Notes under the pieces: model-generated
Seen by the model: the letters and a program-made list of their open reading frames with translations, nothing else
Told to the model about the DNA's origin: nothing
Database searches by the model: none
NCBI RefSeq assembly: GCF_007954355.1
Contig: NZ_VOLR01000033.1
Span: forward strand, 1-36,077
Direction: 5' to 3'
From: Colwellia hornerae
GTDB lineage: Bacteria > Pseudomonadota > Gammaproteobacteria > Enterobacterales > Alteromonadaceae
Length of the DNA stretch: 36,077 bases
Part shown: positions 25,222-33,067 of the stretch, piece after piece
Position numbering within the stretch: position 1 is the first letter of the stretch
How the letters are laid out: each line of letters begins with the position of its first letter
Translations under genes and position numbers: made by a program

Positions 25222-25308
25222 TTTATCTTCTCTAAATATGTGAGTGTTTGTCGCAGAGAACTTATGTCAATAGCGGCGTAACGAGATATAAATACAGCTT
25301 TATTGTTG

Positions 25309-26079
25309 TTAAGTTGCAAAGCTAGGATCAGCGCGATAGACTTTTCTGACCATTGCCGGCCAAGCCTTTTGACCACCAGTACTGCCCGTATGAACAATAT
25401 TTGCTTGCGCTTTTATTCCATCGACAATGCTCTGATCGACTAAAATGGTTGCCATGCCAGTTGCCATGACTTGCAATTGCACTTGGCAAGCACGGGTTAA
25501 ATCGTACATATGCATAAAGGCATCGCCAATGGTGGCACCTAAGGTCAAACCACCATGATTTCTCAGTAACATAAAGTTTGCCGAGCCTAAGTTGTTTTGT
25601 AAGCGAAGTTTTTCGTCAGCATTTACCGCTAAACCTTCATAGTCATGATAGCTAATAGAAGCCAGAGCGAACATAGCGTATTGACTTAACGGCAATAAAC
25701 CTTCTTGTAAACTCGCCACAGCGATGGTTTCATTAGTGTGTAAATGCAAGACACATTGCGCGTCATGGCGAGCTTCATGGACTGCGCTATGTATGGTAAA
25801 ACCCGCAGGGTTAATTTCAAAGGGACATTCAGGGTCAACAATATTACCCGCTATATCTATTTTAACCAGGTTCGATGCGGTAATTTCATCAAAAGCTAAA
25901 CCGAACGCATTAATAAGTAGATGTTCAGAATCAGGAATACGTGCTGAAATATGGGTGTAAATCAAATCATCCCAGCCATGCATGGCGATAAGACGATAAC
26001 AAGCCGCTAAATCGATGCGTGTTTGCCACTCTTGTGCTGATACTTTATTTTTTAAGTTAATCTGTGGGATAGTTAACAT
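25309..26079 (-). CDS. Class II aldolase/adducin family protein
   Basis: A 256-residue protein of the class II aldolase/adducin fold. The zinc-binding histidines are H112 and H114 (LHLHTNE) and H175 (RNHGGLTLG). The glutamate of true fuculose-phosphate aldolase (in S-S-E-x-x-x-H) is replaced: the segment reads NPAGFTIH (90-97), as in adducin-like members. Aldol cleavage by the usual mechanism is therefore doubtful. AAAGGA sits 5 bases before the ATG at 26079. It is the first gene of a two-gene minus-strand unit with the sugar-acid dehydratase-like protein, so a role in the same pathway is likely. Confidence 0.85.
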   Translation of the reverse strand: MLTIPQINLKNKVSAQEWQTRIDLAACYRLIAMHGWDDLIYTHISARIPDSEHLLINAFGLAFDEITASNLVKIDIAGNIVDPECPFEINPAGFTIHSAVHEARHDAQCVLHLHTNETIAVASLQEGLLPLSQYAMFALASISYHDYEGLAVNADEKLRLQNNLGSANFMLLRNHGGLTLGATIGDAFMHMYDLTRACQVQLQVMATGMATILVDQSIVDGIKAQANIVHTGSTGGQKAWPAMVRKVYRADPSFAT

Positions 26080-26205
26080 TAAAATCCTTTAAAGAATTGT
26101 TATTTTAATATTTTAAATCATCGATAATACAAATCAAACCGCTAGTGTAATAAATTACCATAAAGGCTAGATAAAAATCAGCTAAGTTAAGCAAATTTGC
26201 ATAAC

Positions 26206-26379
26206 TTAAATAAACATCTTAATTAAGCTACCAATGAGTAAAACAAACACCAAAATAGGAAGGATTTTTGAATACTTCGCTTGCTCTTCATCACCCATTG
26301 GTTTGCCAAAACGTTCACCTAAAATAACCATTAAGGCAATACCAGCAAAAACCGCTAATAAAATCATGATTAATGTCAT
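26206..26379 (-). CDS. Small two-helix membrane protein, 57 aa
   Basis: A short gene with ATG at 26379 and TAA at 26206-26208, preceded by GGAG 5 bases upstream. The product has an N-terminal hydrophobic helix (MTLIMILLAVFAGIALMVIL), a charged loop (GERFGKPMGDEEQAKYSK) and a second helix (LPILVFVLLIGSLIKMFI). The clean ribosome binding site and two-helix layout argue for a real gene. I do not recognise the family. It is divergent from the ThrE-type exporter gene (start 26480, 100 bases away) and could be a small accessory subunit or a stress peptide. Confidence 0.7.
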   Translation of the reverse strand: MTLIMILLAVFAGIALMVILGERFGKPMGDEEQAKYSKILPILVFVLLIGSLIKMFI

Positions 26380-26479
26380 TATATCTCCAATTATTAATCT
26401 CTAAACCAATTGCACATTGCATTAGCTAATTATTCAATTACCATAGCAAGATAACAAGTAAAAATACGTAAACAACAAT

Positions 26480-27706
26480 ATGACTGCACCTGATAACTTT
26501 GCTGAAAAACGCCGCTTTATTATAAGACTAGGCAAAGCTTTGCATAAGTTTGGCACGCCGGCTTATCGTCTTGAAGCACATCTTCAAGATGTTTCGACAT
26601 TTCTCGAATTAAAAGCATGTTTTATCATCACGCCTACGGCTCTGACTTTTGTCTTATCTGAAGATGAAGAGAACCAGCAATATAATCATGTTATTCGGGT
26701 GAAACCCGGTGATCTTGATTTAGGCTCTCTTGCGCGAACAGATGAGTTGGTTGATGAATTAAGTTCAGGTCAACGCACGTTATCTGAGGCCATTGAACGA
26801 CTTGATGATATTGCGAATAAACCCAACCCCTACGGTCGCTTTCTTACCTTTCTCGCTTTTGGCGCTTCAAGTGGTGCTTTTTCCATGCTGATGCATACCA
26901 GTTGGAACGATGTTTTTTGGTCGGTATTATTGGGCTTTGTTGTTTGCTTATTTACCTTTTGGGCCGAATACTCGCGCCGAGTTACCGAGACACTAGAGCC
27001 TATTGCGGCAATTACCACCGCCCTACTGGCCTCGGCAATTACACTGATTGACCCAAGCATTAATATGCCCTTGGTCATTCTTTCAGCCATTATTGCCTTT
27101 ATACCGGGCTTAGCATTAACGCTAGGCTTAGCTGAATTAGCCGCTCGGCATCTGATGTCGGGTACTGCGCGTATTATGGACGCGGTAATGATGCTATTTA
27201 AACTTTATTTTGGCGCGGTATTAGGCATGGCGTTAGGAAAATTATTTTGGGGCGAAGTGTTATATGTTACCCCAGCCAGTATGCCGGTTTGGACAGCATG
27301 GGCGGCAGTGACCACTTTATCTATAAGCTTAGTTATATTATTTCGCGTCCGTAAAAAAGATGCCCCTTGGGGAATTATTTCTGGCTATGTCGCTTTTGGT
27401 GCTAGCATTATTGGCGCCGCTTACTTAGGGCCAGCGCTTGGCGCTTTCGTTGGCGCATTTGTTTTAGGCATGTATGCCAATTTATTCTCACGAATTATGA
27501 GATTACCTTCTAGCATAGTTAAACTATTAGGTCTTGTGGTACTTGTACCGGGCAGTAAAGTTTATATCGGTTTGAACAGTGCGGTATCTGGAGTGAACAT
27601 GTTAAATACCAATAATATTGGTTCAGAAGCCTTCTTGATTTTTATGTCACTTGTGGCTGGGCTTGTTTTTTCAAATGTTGCCTTACCTTCTCGTAAAACG
27701 TTGTAA
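26480..27706 (+). CDS. Threonine/serine exporter family (ThrE) protein
   Basis: A 408-residue inner-membrane protein. The first 115 residues form the soluble ThrE N-terminal domain (RLGKALHKFGTPAYRLEAHL...). About ten hydrophobic helices follow, covering the DUF1212 and ThrE_2 halves in one chain, as in Corynebacterium ThrE. E. coli-type systems split the halves into two proteins. It should export threonine, serine or related amino acids using the proton gradient. Its TetR-family neighbour starts 13 bases after the stop, suggesting co-transcription and autoregulation. No clear ribosome binding site is visible before the ATG. Confidence 0.88.
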   Translation: MTAPDNFAEKRRFIIRLGKALHKFGTPAYRLEAHLQDVSTFLELKACFIITPTALTFVLSEDEENQQYNHVIRVKPGDLDLGSLARTDELVDELSSGQRTLSEAIERLDDIANKPNPYGRFLTFLAFGASSGAFSMLMHTSWNDVFWSVLLGFVVCLFTFWAEYSRRVTETLEPIAAITTALLASAITLIDPSINMPLVILSAIIAFIPGLALTLGLAELAARHLMSGTARIMDAVMMLFKLYFGAVLGMALGKLFWGEVLYVTPASMPVWTAWAAVTTLSISLVILFRVRKKDAPWGIISGYVAFGASIIGAAYLGPALGAFVGAFVLGMYANLFSRIMRLPSSIVKLLGLVVLVPGSKVYIGLNSAVSGVNMLNTNNIGSEAFLIFMSLVAGLVFSNVALPSRKTL

Positions 27707-27719
27707 TAAAAGTACGCTA

Positions 27720-28334
27720 ATGAAACAAGCTAACAAAAAAACAGCATATCACCACGGCGACTTACGCAGTTCACTCGTTGAAACGGGGGCCGAGATGATT
27801 AAAGACGCAGGAATTGAAGGGCTGTCATTACGAAAACTTGCCGAGCGTATTGGTGTTTCACGTACAGCAACCTATCACCACTTCAAAAATAAAAATGATT
27901 TACTTTGTGCGATAGCTGCACTAGGTTTTATTCAATGGACAAATATTTCTAATGCCATATTTGATGATAAAGGGCTTTCAGGGGAAGAAAAATTTCGTCA
28001 GTTTGTCCATCAATATATAACATTTGCCACCGAAAATGCTTCAATTTACGAATTAATGTTTGGCAAAACGATTTGGAAAAAAAACAATAGCGATCAAGCT
28101 TTGCGTGATATCGCTTATCCTAGTTTTAATTACCAACTAGAAATGACCAAAACTTGGCAGCAACAAGGCTTATTGATTGAAGACGAAAATAGCTTACGTT
28201 TAGCGCAAGTGACTTGGGGAACATTGCACGGTATTGTGCGTTTACTGATCGATGGAATTTACCTTGATACCAGCCATATTGATGAAATGTGTGAATGTGT
28301 CGTCAAGGTCTTTATTCAACAACAAAAATTATAA
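27720..28334 (+). CDS. TetR/AcrR family transcriptional regulator
   Basis: A 204-residue regulator from the ATG at 27720. The frame is open to 27651 inside the exporter gene, but the TetR domain begins only after this ATG (MKQANKKTAYHHGDLRSSL). The DNA-binding helix-turn-helix is GLSLRKLAERIGVSRTATYHHFKNKNDLL, and the C-terminal half is a helical ligand domain with TWGTLHGIVRLLIDG, typical of the WHG-type. It is placed 13 bases after ThrE and 12 bases before the PilZ gene, so the three may form an operon controlled by this protein. Confidence 0.9.
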   Translation: MKQANKKTAYHHGDLRSSLVETGAEMIKDAGIEGLSLRKLAERIGVSRTATYHHFKNKNDLLCAIAALGFIQWTNISNAIFDDKGLSGEEKFRQFVHQYITFATENASIYELMFGKTIWKKNNSDQALRDIAYPSFNYQLEMTKTWQQQGLLIEDENSLRLAQVTWGTLHGIVRLLIDGIYLDTSHIDEMCECVVKVFIQQQKL

Positions 28335-28346
28335 TAAGGGTTAGGC

Positions 28347-28949
28347 ATGTCTGAAGACAATAAAACAGCTCAGTTTGATCAGTTTTTTTCTATTAATTAT
28401 CCCTTCAATGTCAATGCAACTATCATTGAAACCGATACACCGCCAAGTTATCAAAGTTTTATGAATACTATGCCGATGCCTTTTAAAATGGCCTCTGAAA
28501 TAATCACTCTTGATCAAGCTGCATTACGCCCACTGCAAACCCTTGGCAGCGTTGCGGGACAGTTAGTTGATTATTTACATCATCAAGCTAAAAAAATAGA
28601 CTTACTGGTCAGTTATATTTTGAGCGAACAAGACAATGAAATGCAACGTTATCAAGGCACTGATTTTGGTGGTGGCGGTGTTATCTTTACCAGTAACAAC
28701 CTTTTTAACGTTGGCCAATTTATTACCTTAAAAATATTTCTCCTTGATGATAATTGTGCAATTTACTGTTGCGGGGAAATAATTTCTGCGACAACAACAA
28801 GTGAAGAAGTCAGTTGCTATAAAGTTATTTATCATCATATTAGAGAAGAAGACCGTGAAATATTAGTACGCTGTAGTCTTCATCAGCAGTCAAAACAGCT
28901 GCAGATTTTAGCGCAGCAGCGTAATAACCAATCGGCAAAAGATAAGTAG
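28347..28949 (+). CDS. PilZ domain protein, possible c-di-GMP effector
   Basis: A 200-residue cytosolic protein. The C-terminal half (about 105-195) reads as a PilZ domain: TDFGGGGVIF stands for the D/N-x-S-x-x-G strand, followed by the GQFITLKIFLL and CCGEII strands. The N-terminal R-x-x-x-R motif that contacts cyclic di-GMP is not visible, and the D-x-S motif is altered to D-F-G-G-G-G. Binding of c-di-GMP is therefore uncertain. The N-terminal 100 residues are helical and of unknown role. The layout matches PilZ proteins common in Shewanella/Colwellia relatives. Confidence 0.7.
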   Translation: MSEDNKTAQFDQFFSINYPFNVNATIIETDTPPSYQSFMNTMPMPFKMASEIITLDQAALRPLQTLGSVAGQLVDYLHHQAKKIDLLVSYILSEQDNEMQRYQGTDFGGGGVIFTSNNLFNVGQFITLKIFLLDDNCAIYCCGEIISATTTSEEVSCYKVIYHHIREEDREILVRCSLHQQSKQLQILAQQRNNQSAKDK

Positions 28950-29074
28950 CTGAAACGCGTAAAAGTATTTCTTGGTTGAGTCTAGCTGATAAAAAGCACA
29001 CTTTATCGGCTATTGCTTGTTGAGTAAGTCAAAAACCGTTAGCGTGATCACCATAAAATTTCAGGAAGATAGTT

Positions 29075-30370
29075 ATGAACATGAATAAAAGATCTTTTTT
29101 AAAAGCGGGTGGTGCAGGCATTGCTGCGTTATCGGTATCAAGCAGCGCATTTTCCTCATCAACTAATAACAGTCAGTCAAATAGCCAAGCACTAAAAGAT
29201 ATCACCGGAAGTGTTTCTGGTATTACCTCTGCTGAACGTGAGGGTCGAATCATAAAAGCGCAGCAATTAATGCAGAAAATGAACATTACAGCGCTTATTA
29301 TTGAACCCGGTGCTGCGATGGATTATTTCTCTGGCATTCAATGGTGGCGTAGCGAACGCTTGACTGCTTTAGTTATTCCTCAACAAGGTAAAGTGGCTGT
29401 GGTTTGTCCTTTTTTTGAAGAGCCTAGTATTCAAGAGAGTTTAGCCATTGATGGCGATATTCGTGTTTGGCAAGAGCATGAAAGCCCGTTCGAGCGTATC
29501 AAACAAATATTAGCAGACCGCGGAATTAGCCTTACCAAAGGGACGATTGGCTTTGAAAACTCGGTACGTTATTTTGTTCAACACGGCGTAATGAGTTTAT
29601 TATCAACTCTTCAACATGTGAGTGCAGAGCCCGTCACTCGTGGCTGTCGAATAATTAAAAGTCACCATGAACTACAACTGATGCATAAGGCAAATGAGGT
29701 AACACTATTAGCCTACAGCGAGGTATATTCAAAGTTAGAAGTGGGTATGACGTCTGCACACGTTAAAAACTTGATGAGTAATGCACAAGCTACGCTAGGT
29801 GGAAAAGGCGGGTGGAATATGGCCTTAATTGATCAAGCAAGTGCTTTCCCTCATGGCAGTAAAAAGAAGCACCTCATTACAGAAGGCTCGATTGTCTTAA
29901 TGGACTGTGGCTGTAATGTTCATGGTTATCAGTCAGATATTAGCAGAACCTTTGTGATGGGTGAGCCAACAAAGCGTCAACGTGATGTTTGGCAAACGGT
30001 GCGTACTGGCCAAAAGATAGCCTTTGAGCAAGCTAAAATAGGTAATGCTGCCGGTACTGTTGATGATGCGGTAAGAAAATATTATCAAGCACAAGGCTTT
30101 GGACCTGATTATAAATTACCTGGTTTGTCGCACAGAACCGGGCATGGTATAGGTATGGAAGGTCATGAAAGCGTTAACTTTGTTCATGGCGAACAAGAAA
30201 AGTTAACGGCTGGTATGTGTTTTTCTAATGAACCTGGCATTTATATACCTGGCGAATTTGGTGTCAGACTTGAAGACTGTATTTATATGACCGATAAAGG
30301 TCCACAGTGGTTTACTATTCCCCCAGACTCACTAGATTCTCCATTAGGCAAGCTTGCTAAGTTTACTTAA
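29075..30370 (+). CDS. Exported M24 metallopeptidase (Xaa-Pro aminopeptidase-like)
   Basis: A 431-residue pita-bread-fold peptidase. The N-terminus MNMNKRSFLKAGGAGIAAL is a Tat-type signal with a K-R pair in place of R-R, so folded export to the periplasm is likely. The creatinase-like N-domain precedes the catalytic domain, which has all five metal ligands: MDCGC and SDISRTF (two Asp), HGIGMEGHES (His), SNEPGIY and VRLEDC (two Glu). It would remove N-terminal residues ahead of proline from small peptides. A bidirectional terminator follows the stop. Confidence 0.9.
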   Translation: MNMNKRSFLKAGGAGIAALSVSSSAFSSSTNNSQSNSQALKDITGSVSGITSAEREGRIIKAQQLMQKMNITALIIEPGAAMDYFSGIQWWRSERLTALVIPQQGKVAVVCPFFEEPSIQESLAIDGDIRVWQEHESPFERIKQILADRGISLTKGTIGFENSVRYFVQHGVMSLLSTLQHVSAEPVTRGCRIIKSHHELQLMHKANEVTLLAYSEVYSKLEVGMTSAHVKNLMSNAQATLGGKGGWNMALIDQASAFPHGSKKKHLITEGSIVLMDCGCNVHGYQSDISRTFVMGEPTKRQRDVWQTVRTGQKIAFEQAKIGNAAGTVDDAVRKYYQAQGFGPDYKLPGLSHRTGHGIGMEGHESVNFVHGEQEKLTAGMCFSNEPGIYIPGEFGVRLEDCIYMTDKGPQWFTIPPDSLDSPLGKLAKFT

Positions 30371-30446
30371 CGCACTATTTATAATCTACAATAGGCTGTT
30401 TGCAGAAAACTCGTAAGTAACAGAGTATTGGCCTTATCCTCAAAAT

Positions 30447-30478
30447 AGGAGTAACGGACCTTCCTTACTCCTTTCGTT
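30447..30478. terminator. Bidirectional terminator between M24 and LysE-family genes
   Basis: AGGAGTAA (30447-30454) pairs with TTACTCCT (30465-30472), with a T-rich tract on the plus side and a TATTTT-like tract on the minus side. It sits between two stop codons. Confidence 0.8.
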
Positions 30479-31069
30479 TTATAACGCAGGATATAATGAA
30501 ATAATTAATAAAAGTGCCATGGTAATATTAAAAGTTCTCAACCGTTTTTGGTTAGTTAACAATACTTGTATTTTCTGCCCTAAAACAATCCAAGAACTGA
30601 TGCAGGGTAAATTGATTATTCCAAAGATAATCGCCACTAACAGTACCGACGTAAAGCTCTTTAATGGTGCATAAAGGCTTATTGACGTTAACGCCATTGT
30701 CCATGCTTTGGGATTAACCCATTGAAATAAAACAGCTTGGATAAAACTAAAAGGTTTATGATTTGACGCTTGTTGTTCTATATTGCTGGTCGAACTGGCT
30801 ATTTTGAATGCTAAATAGAGTAAATAAACAATACTGACCACTTTTAATATTTGATAACTCAGCGGAAAACTATCAAATAATTGAATGACACCGAGCCCGA
30901 CTAAGGCAATCATTAGTGTAAATCCTATGCCAACCCCTAATAAGTGAGGGATCGTTTTTTTGAAGCCATAATTTGCACCAGAATTCATTAACATCAAGTT
31001 ATTTGGGCCTGGGGTTATCGAAGAAACAAAGGCAAAAATAGTTAAGGCTGATAGTATGTCTAAATTCAT
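30479..31069 (-). CDS. LysE/RhtB family amino acid exporter
   Basis: A 196-residue inner-membrane exporter with about six hydrophobic helices, the usual size of LysE/RhtB transporters. The family motif TPGPNNLML is at about residues 20-28 and is followed by GVGIGFTLMIALVGLG. It likely exports a small amino acid or analogue. An inverted repeat (TTAAGAC/GTCTTAA, 31172-31189) lies about 100 bases upstream and could be a regulator site. Substrate is unknown. Confidence 0.9.
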   Translation of the reverse strand: MNLDILSALTIFAFVSSITPGPNNLMLMNSGANYGFKKTIPHLLGVGIGFTLMIALVGLGVIQLFDSFPLSYQILKVVSIVYLLYLAFKIASSTSNIEQQASNHKPFSFIQAVLFQWVNPKAWTMALTSISLYAPLKSFTSVLLVAIIFGIINLPCISSWIVLGQKIQVLLTNQKRLRTFNITMALLLIISLYPAL

Positions 31070-31361
31070 CGTCAGTTTGCTCTTTATTGTTTGCGAGGCA
31101 TGCTAAATTTCAAGCTATTTTACGTAGACGGTTAGATGTTATACAGGAAAATCAGCTAAGGGAAATTATTATTAAGACTCGTGTCTTAAACGCTAAATGT
31201 AGCAGCTAGATTATTTAAACGTTGCCGGTGCTAAAGATCAAAACAGGCGTGGGTATATATATCATTTTACGTTGGGATAGCGCGTGGAATAGTATCTATA
31301 ACGCATAGGTAAGCGGGTGAACATAGTCCTCCCATCTTACCCATTTGTTATATATTATTGC

Positions 31362-31568
31362 TTAGATAGCAACAACTTTATTTGCACATGGACCTTTTTG
31401 TCCTTGTCCAACTTCAAACTCAACAGCTTGACCGTCAGCCAATGTAGCGTATTCACCGCCAGATTGGATTTCTGAATGGTGAACAAACAAATCTTTACTG
31501 CCGTCTTCTGGAGTAATAAATCCGAAACCTTTATCCGCATTAAACCACTTAACTATACCTTTACTCAT
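31362..31568 (-). CDS. CspA-family cold shock protein
   Basis: A 68-residue single cold-shock domain, full length. RNP1 is KGFGFIT and RNP2 is [20 protein letters not shown] opens the protein. It binds single-stranded RNA and DNA and acts as an RNA chaperone, usually induced by cold or growth transitions. AAAGAGAG precedes the ATG. The untranslated leader appears about 95 bases long with a small hairpin, in keeping with leader-controlled csp genes. Confidence 0.97.
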   Translation of the reverse strand: MSKGIVKWFNADKGFGFITPEDGSKDLFVHHSEIQSGGEYATLADGQAVEFEVGQGQKGPCANKVVAI

Positions 31569-31670
31569 AACACTCTCTTTATCATTGGTGAAAAATATAA
31601 ACCTAACTTGCTATCACCATTACAAGTCAGGATTTGAATCTTATTAATACAAACTATATTTAACATTATA
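31569..31670 (-). promoter_or_regulatory. Cold shock gene promoter and leader
   Basis: On the minus strand TATAAT (plus 31665-31670) could be the -10 box. The leader then runs about 90 bases to the csp ATG. It contains a hairpin with arms TGGTGA/TCACCA (plus 31586-31591 and 31614-31619) just upstream of the ribosome binding site. Temperature-sensing leaders are known for csp mRNAs. Their sequences differ between species, so this is inferred by position. Confidence 0.45.
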
Positions 31671-31684
31671 GACTGTATTTATAA

Positions 31685-32008
31685 TTAACGGTGCGCGCCA
31701 CCTTTCTTTTTCATATTGACTACTTTTCGAGCTATATCAAGTAATTCAGGTGAAACATCATCAGCACCATCTTTTATGAGCTTACTTACATCACCGGATG
31801 AAAAGAATGAGCCACGCTCAGCTTTTACCCCTAATGATCTTACAAAGTCTTTCGTCTTACCTGTACTTCCCGTATCAATATACTTAAAAATAATTTGTTC
31901 ATTAAAACTTTGTGGTTCTTGTTTTAAAGTAGCAACGGTATCGGTAAGTAATGTTATTTCCGATCCTAACATTTCTATTAACTCGGCAATATCTGAATAT
32001 GGTTTCAT
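31685..32008 (-). CDS. Hypothetical protein, 107 aa
   Basis: I do not recognise this protein. The ATG at 32008 (MKPYSDIAELIEML) is preferred. The reading up to 32092 adds a cysteine-rich hydrophobic stretch unlike the rest, and neither start has a convincing ribosome binding site. The product has a helical N-terminus (1-30), a middle with GSTGKTKDFVRSLGVKAERG, and a helical C-terminus ending in a basic KKKGGAHR tail. The basic tail and the SGDVSKLIK segment suggest nucleic acid or protein binding, but this is only a guess. It lies directly upstream of the cold-shock gene. Confidence 0.55.
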   Translation of the reverse strand: MKPYSDIAELIEMLGSEITLLTDTVATLKQEPQSFNEQIIFKYIDTGSTGKTKDFVRSLGVKAERGSFFSSGDVSKLIKDGADDVSPELLDIARKVVNMKKKGGAHR

Positions 32009-32401
32009 TAAATTATTTAGCTCTTTTAATATTATCTGACAATGCCAACAGGCAATCACTTTACAGAAGAAGCAAGTCAGTATAACTAGCATGCTTAAAA
32101 AATTATTATACAGTGAATGCCACTGAGTAAATAGTCTCTATTTTAATAGCTAAGAGCAATGATGAGTTATTATTACTTTTTTTAATAAGATAACTTACTG
32201 AATGACAATATAGTGAATCAATAAACAACCACGGCTATTGCATTTTTAACCTTCACGGCCAGTCACCACCAACCGGACAATATTATCTTAAACCTAAGTC
32301 CAATCATTTTTTTTGATTAAACACGACGATTTATTACGTTTGATTGTTTTTTTCGTAAGCCTATAATCAGCTTAATTATTTTAAAACTAACTACAGTAAA
32401 A
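32009..32401. other. Divergent intergenic region
   Basis: About 390 bases between the hypothetical gene and the MlaC-like gene with no plausible ORF. The right end holds a good promoter. A less AT-rich patch (32230-32280) has no recognisable structure. Confidence 0.5.
32340..32367 (+). promoter_or_regulatory. Sigma-70-like promoter of the MlaC-MscS pair
   Basis: TTGATT (32340-32345), a 16-base spacer and a perfect TATAAT (32362-32367) lie 35 bases before the MlaC-like ATG at 32402. Position and boxes fit a standard sigma-70 promoter. Confidence 0.6.
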
Positions 32402-33040
32402 ATGAAAAACTCATACCAAAGAAACGTAAACATATACATTGTAATTTTTTTGTTGCTAAGTCTATGTATTTCCTCTTTAGCGGTAGCAACAACAGAAACG
32501 CCAGAAACGAAAACGAAAGCTGTTTTTGGTCAAATAGAATCAGCTTTATTAACCTTAAAAAGTAACAATCAATTCACCAAAAGTAAGGTCAGAAATGTAT
32601 TAACTCAATACCTTCTGCCTGAGGTAGATGTTCAATATTTTAGTTATAAAGTTATTAATCAACATTTGCCAAAAATATCTGCCGAGCTTAGAACTGAGTT
32701 TGTTACTGAACTATCAAATCAATTAATAAATACTTATACCAGCTTATTAAGTAAATACAACGGTGAATCAATAACTATCGGCACAGGGGCATTATCAAAA
32801 AGTGGTAAAATGTCGATGGTCAATATAACGATTACTGGCGAAAAAAAAGTTAACAAAGCCGTAGTAAAATTACTAATGTCGAAACAAGGCAATTGGCAAT
32901 TTTTTGATATTATCATTGAAGGTATTAGTTTATTAGATGCAAAGCAAAAAGAAATAAATTCAAGTTTCAATAAGTTAGGTATTGAAGGTACGCTATTGCA
33001 GCTTAAGAGCATTAATCAAAGAAGTCTCACTTCTTCATAA
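32402..33040 (+). CDS. MlaC/Ttg2D family phospholipid-binding protein
   Basis: A 212-residue exported protein. Residues 1-30 are a signal peptide (IVIFLLLSLCISSLAVA). The mature part follows the MlaC family layout: helical N-terminus, then VRNVLTQYLLPEVDVQYFSYKVI, ELRTEFVTELSNQLINTYTSLLSKY, a beta-sheet section with VKLLMSKQGNWQFFDIIIEGISLL, and a final helix. MlaC carries phospholipid between the inner- and outer-membrane Mla complexes. Here no mlaDEFB genes are nearby. The gene is followed after 27 bases by an MscS channel gene on the same strand, so it may be a specialised paralogue. Confidence 0.85.
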   Translation: MKNSYQRNVNIYIVIFLLLSLCISSLAVATTETPETKTKAVFGQIESALLTLKSNNQFTKSKVRNVLTQYLLPEVDVQYFSYKVINQHLPKISAELRTEFVTELSNQLINTYTSLLSKYNGESITIGTGALSKSGKMSMVNITITGEKKVNKAVVKLLMSKQGNWQFFDIIIEGISLLDAKQKEINSSFNKLGIEGTLLQLKSINQRSLTSS

Positions 33041-33067
33041 ATAATAAAGGTAGGTATCATAGTTCTA

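Noticed and set aside
21648-26079. 3,6-anhydro-L-galactose (agar) pathway
   Set aside because: The enolase-superfamily protein does not carry the motifs I recall for anhydrogalactonate cycloisomerase, and no agarase is present.
26463-26475. Operator-like AATACGTAA upstream of the ThrE gene
   Set aside because: The palindrome is broken on the right side, and only a partial core is present.
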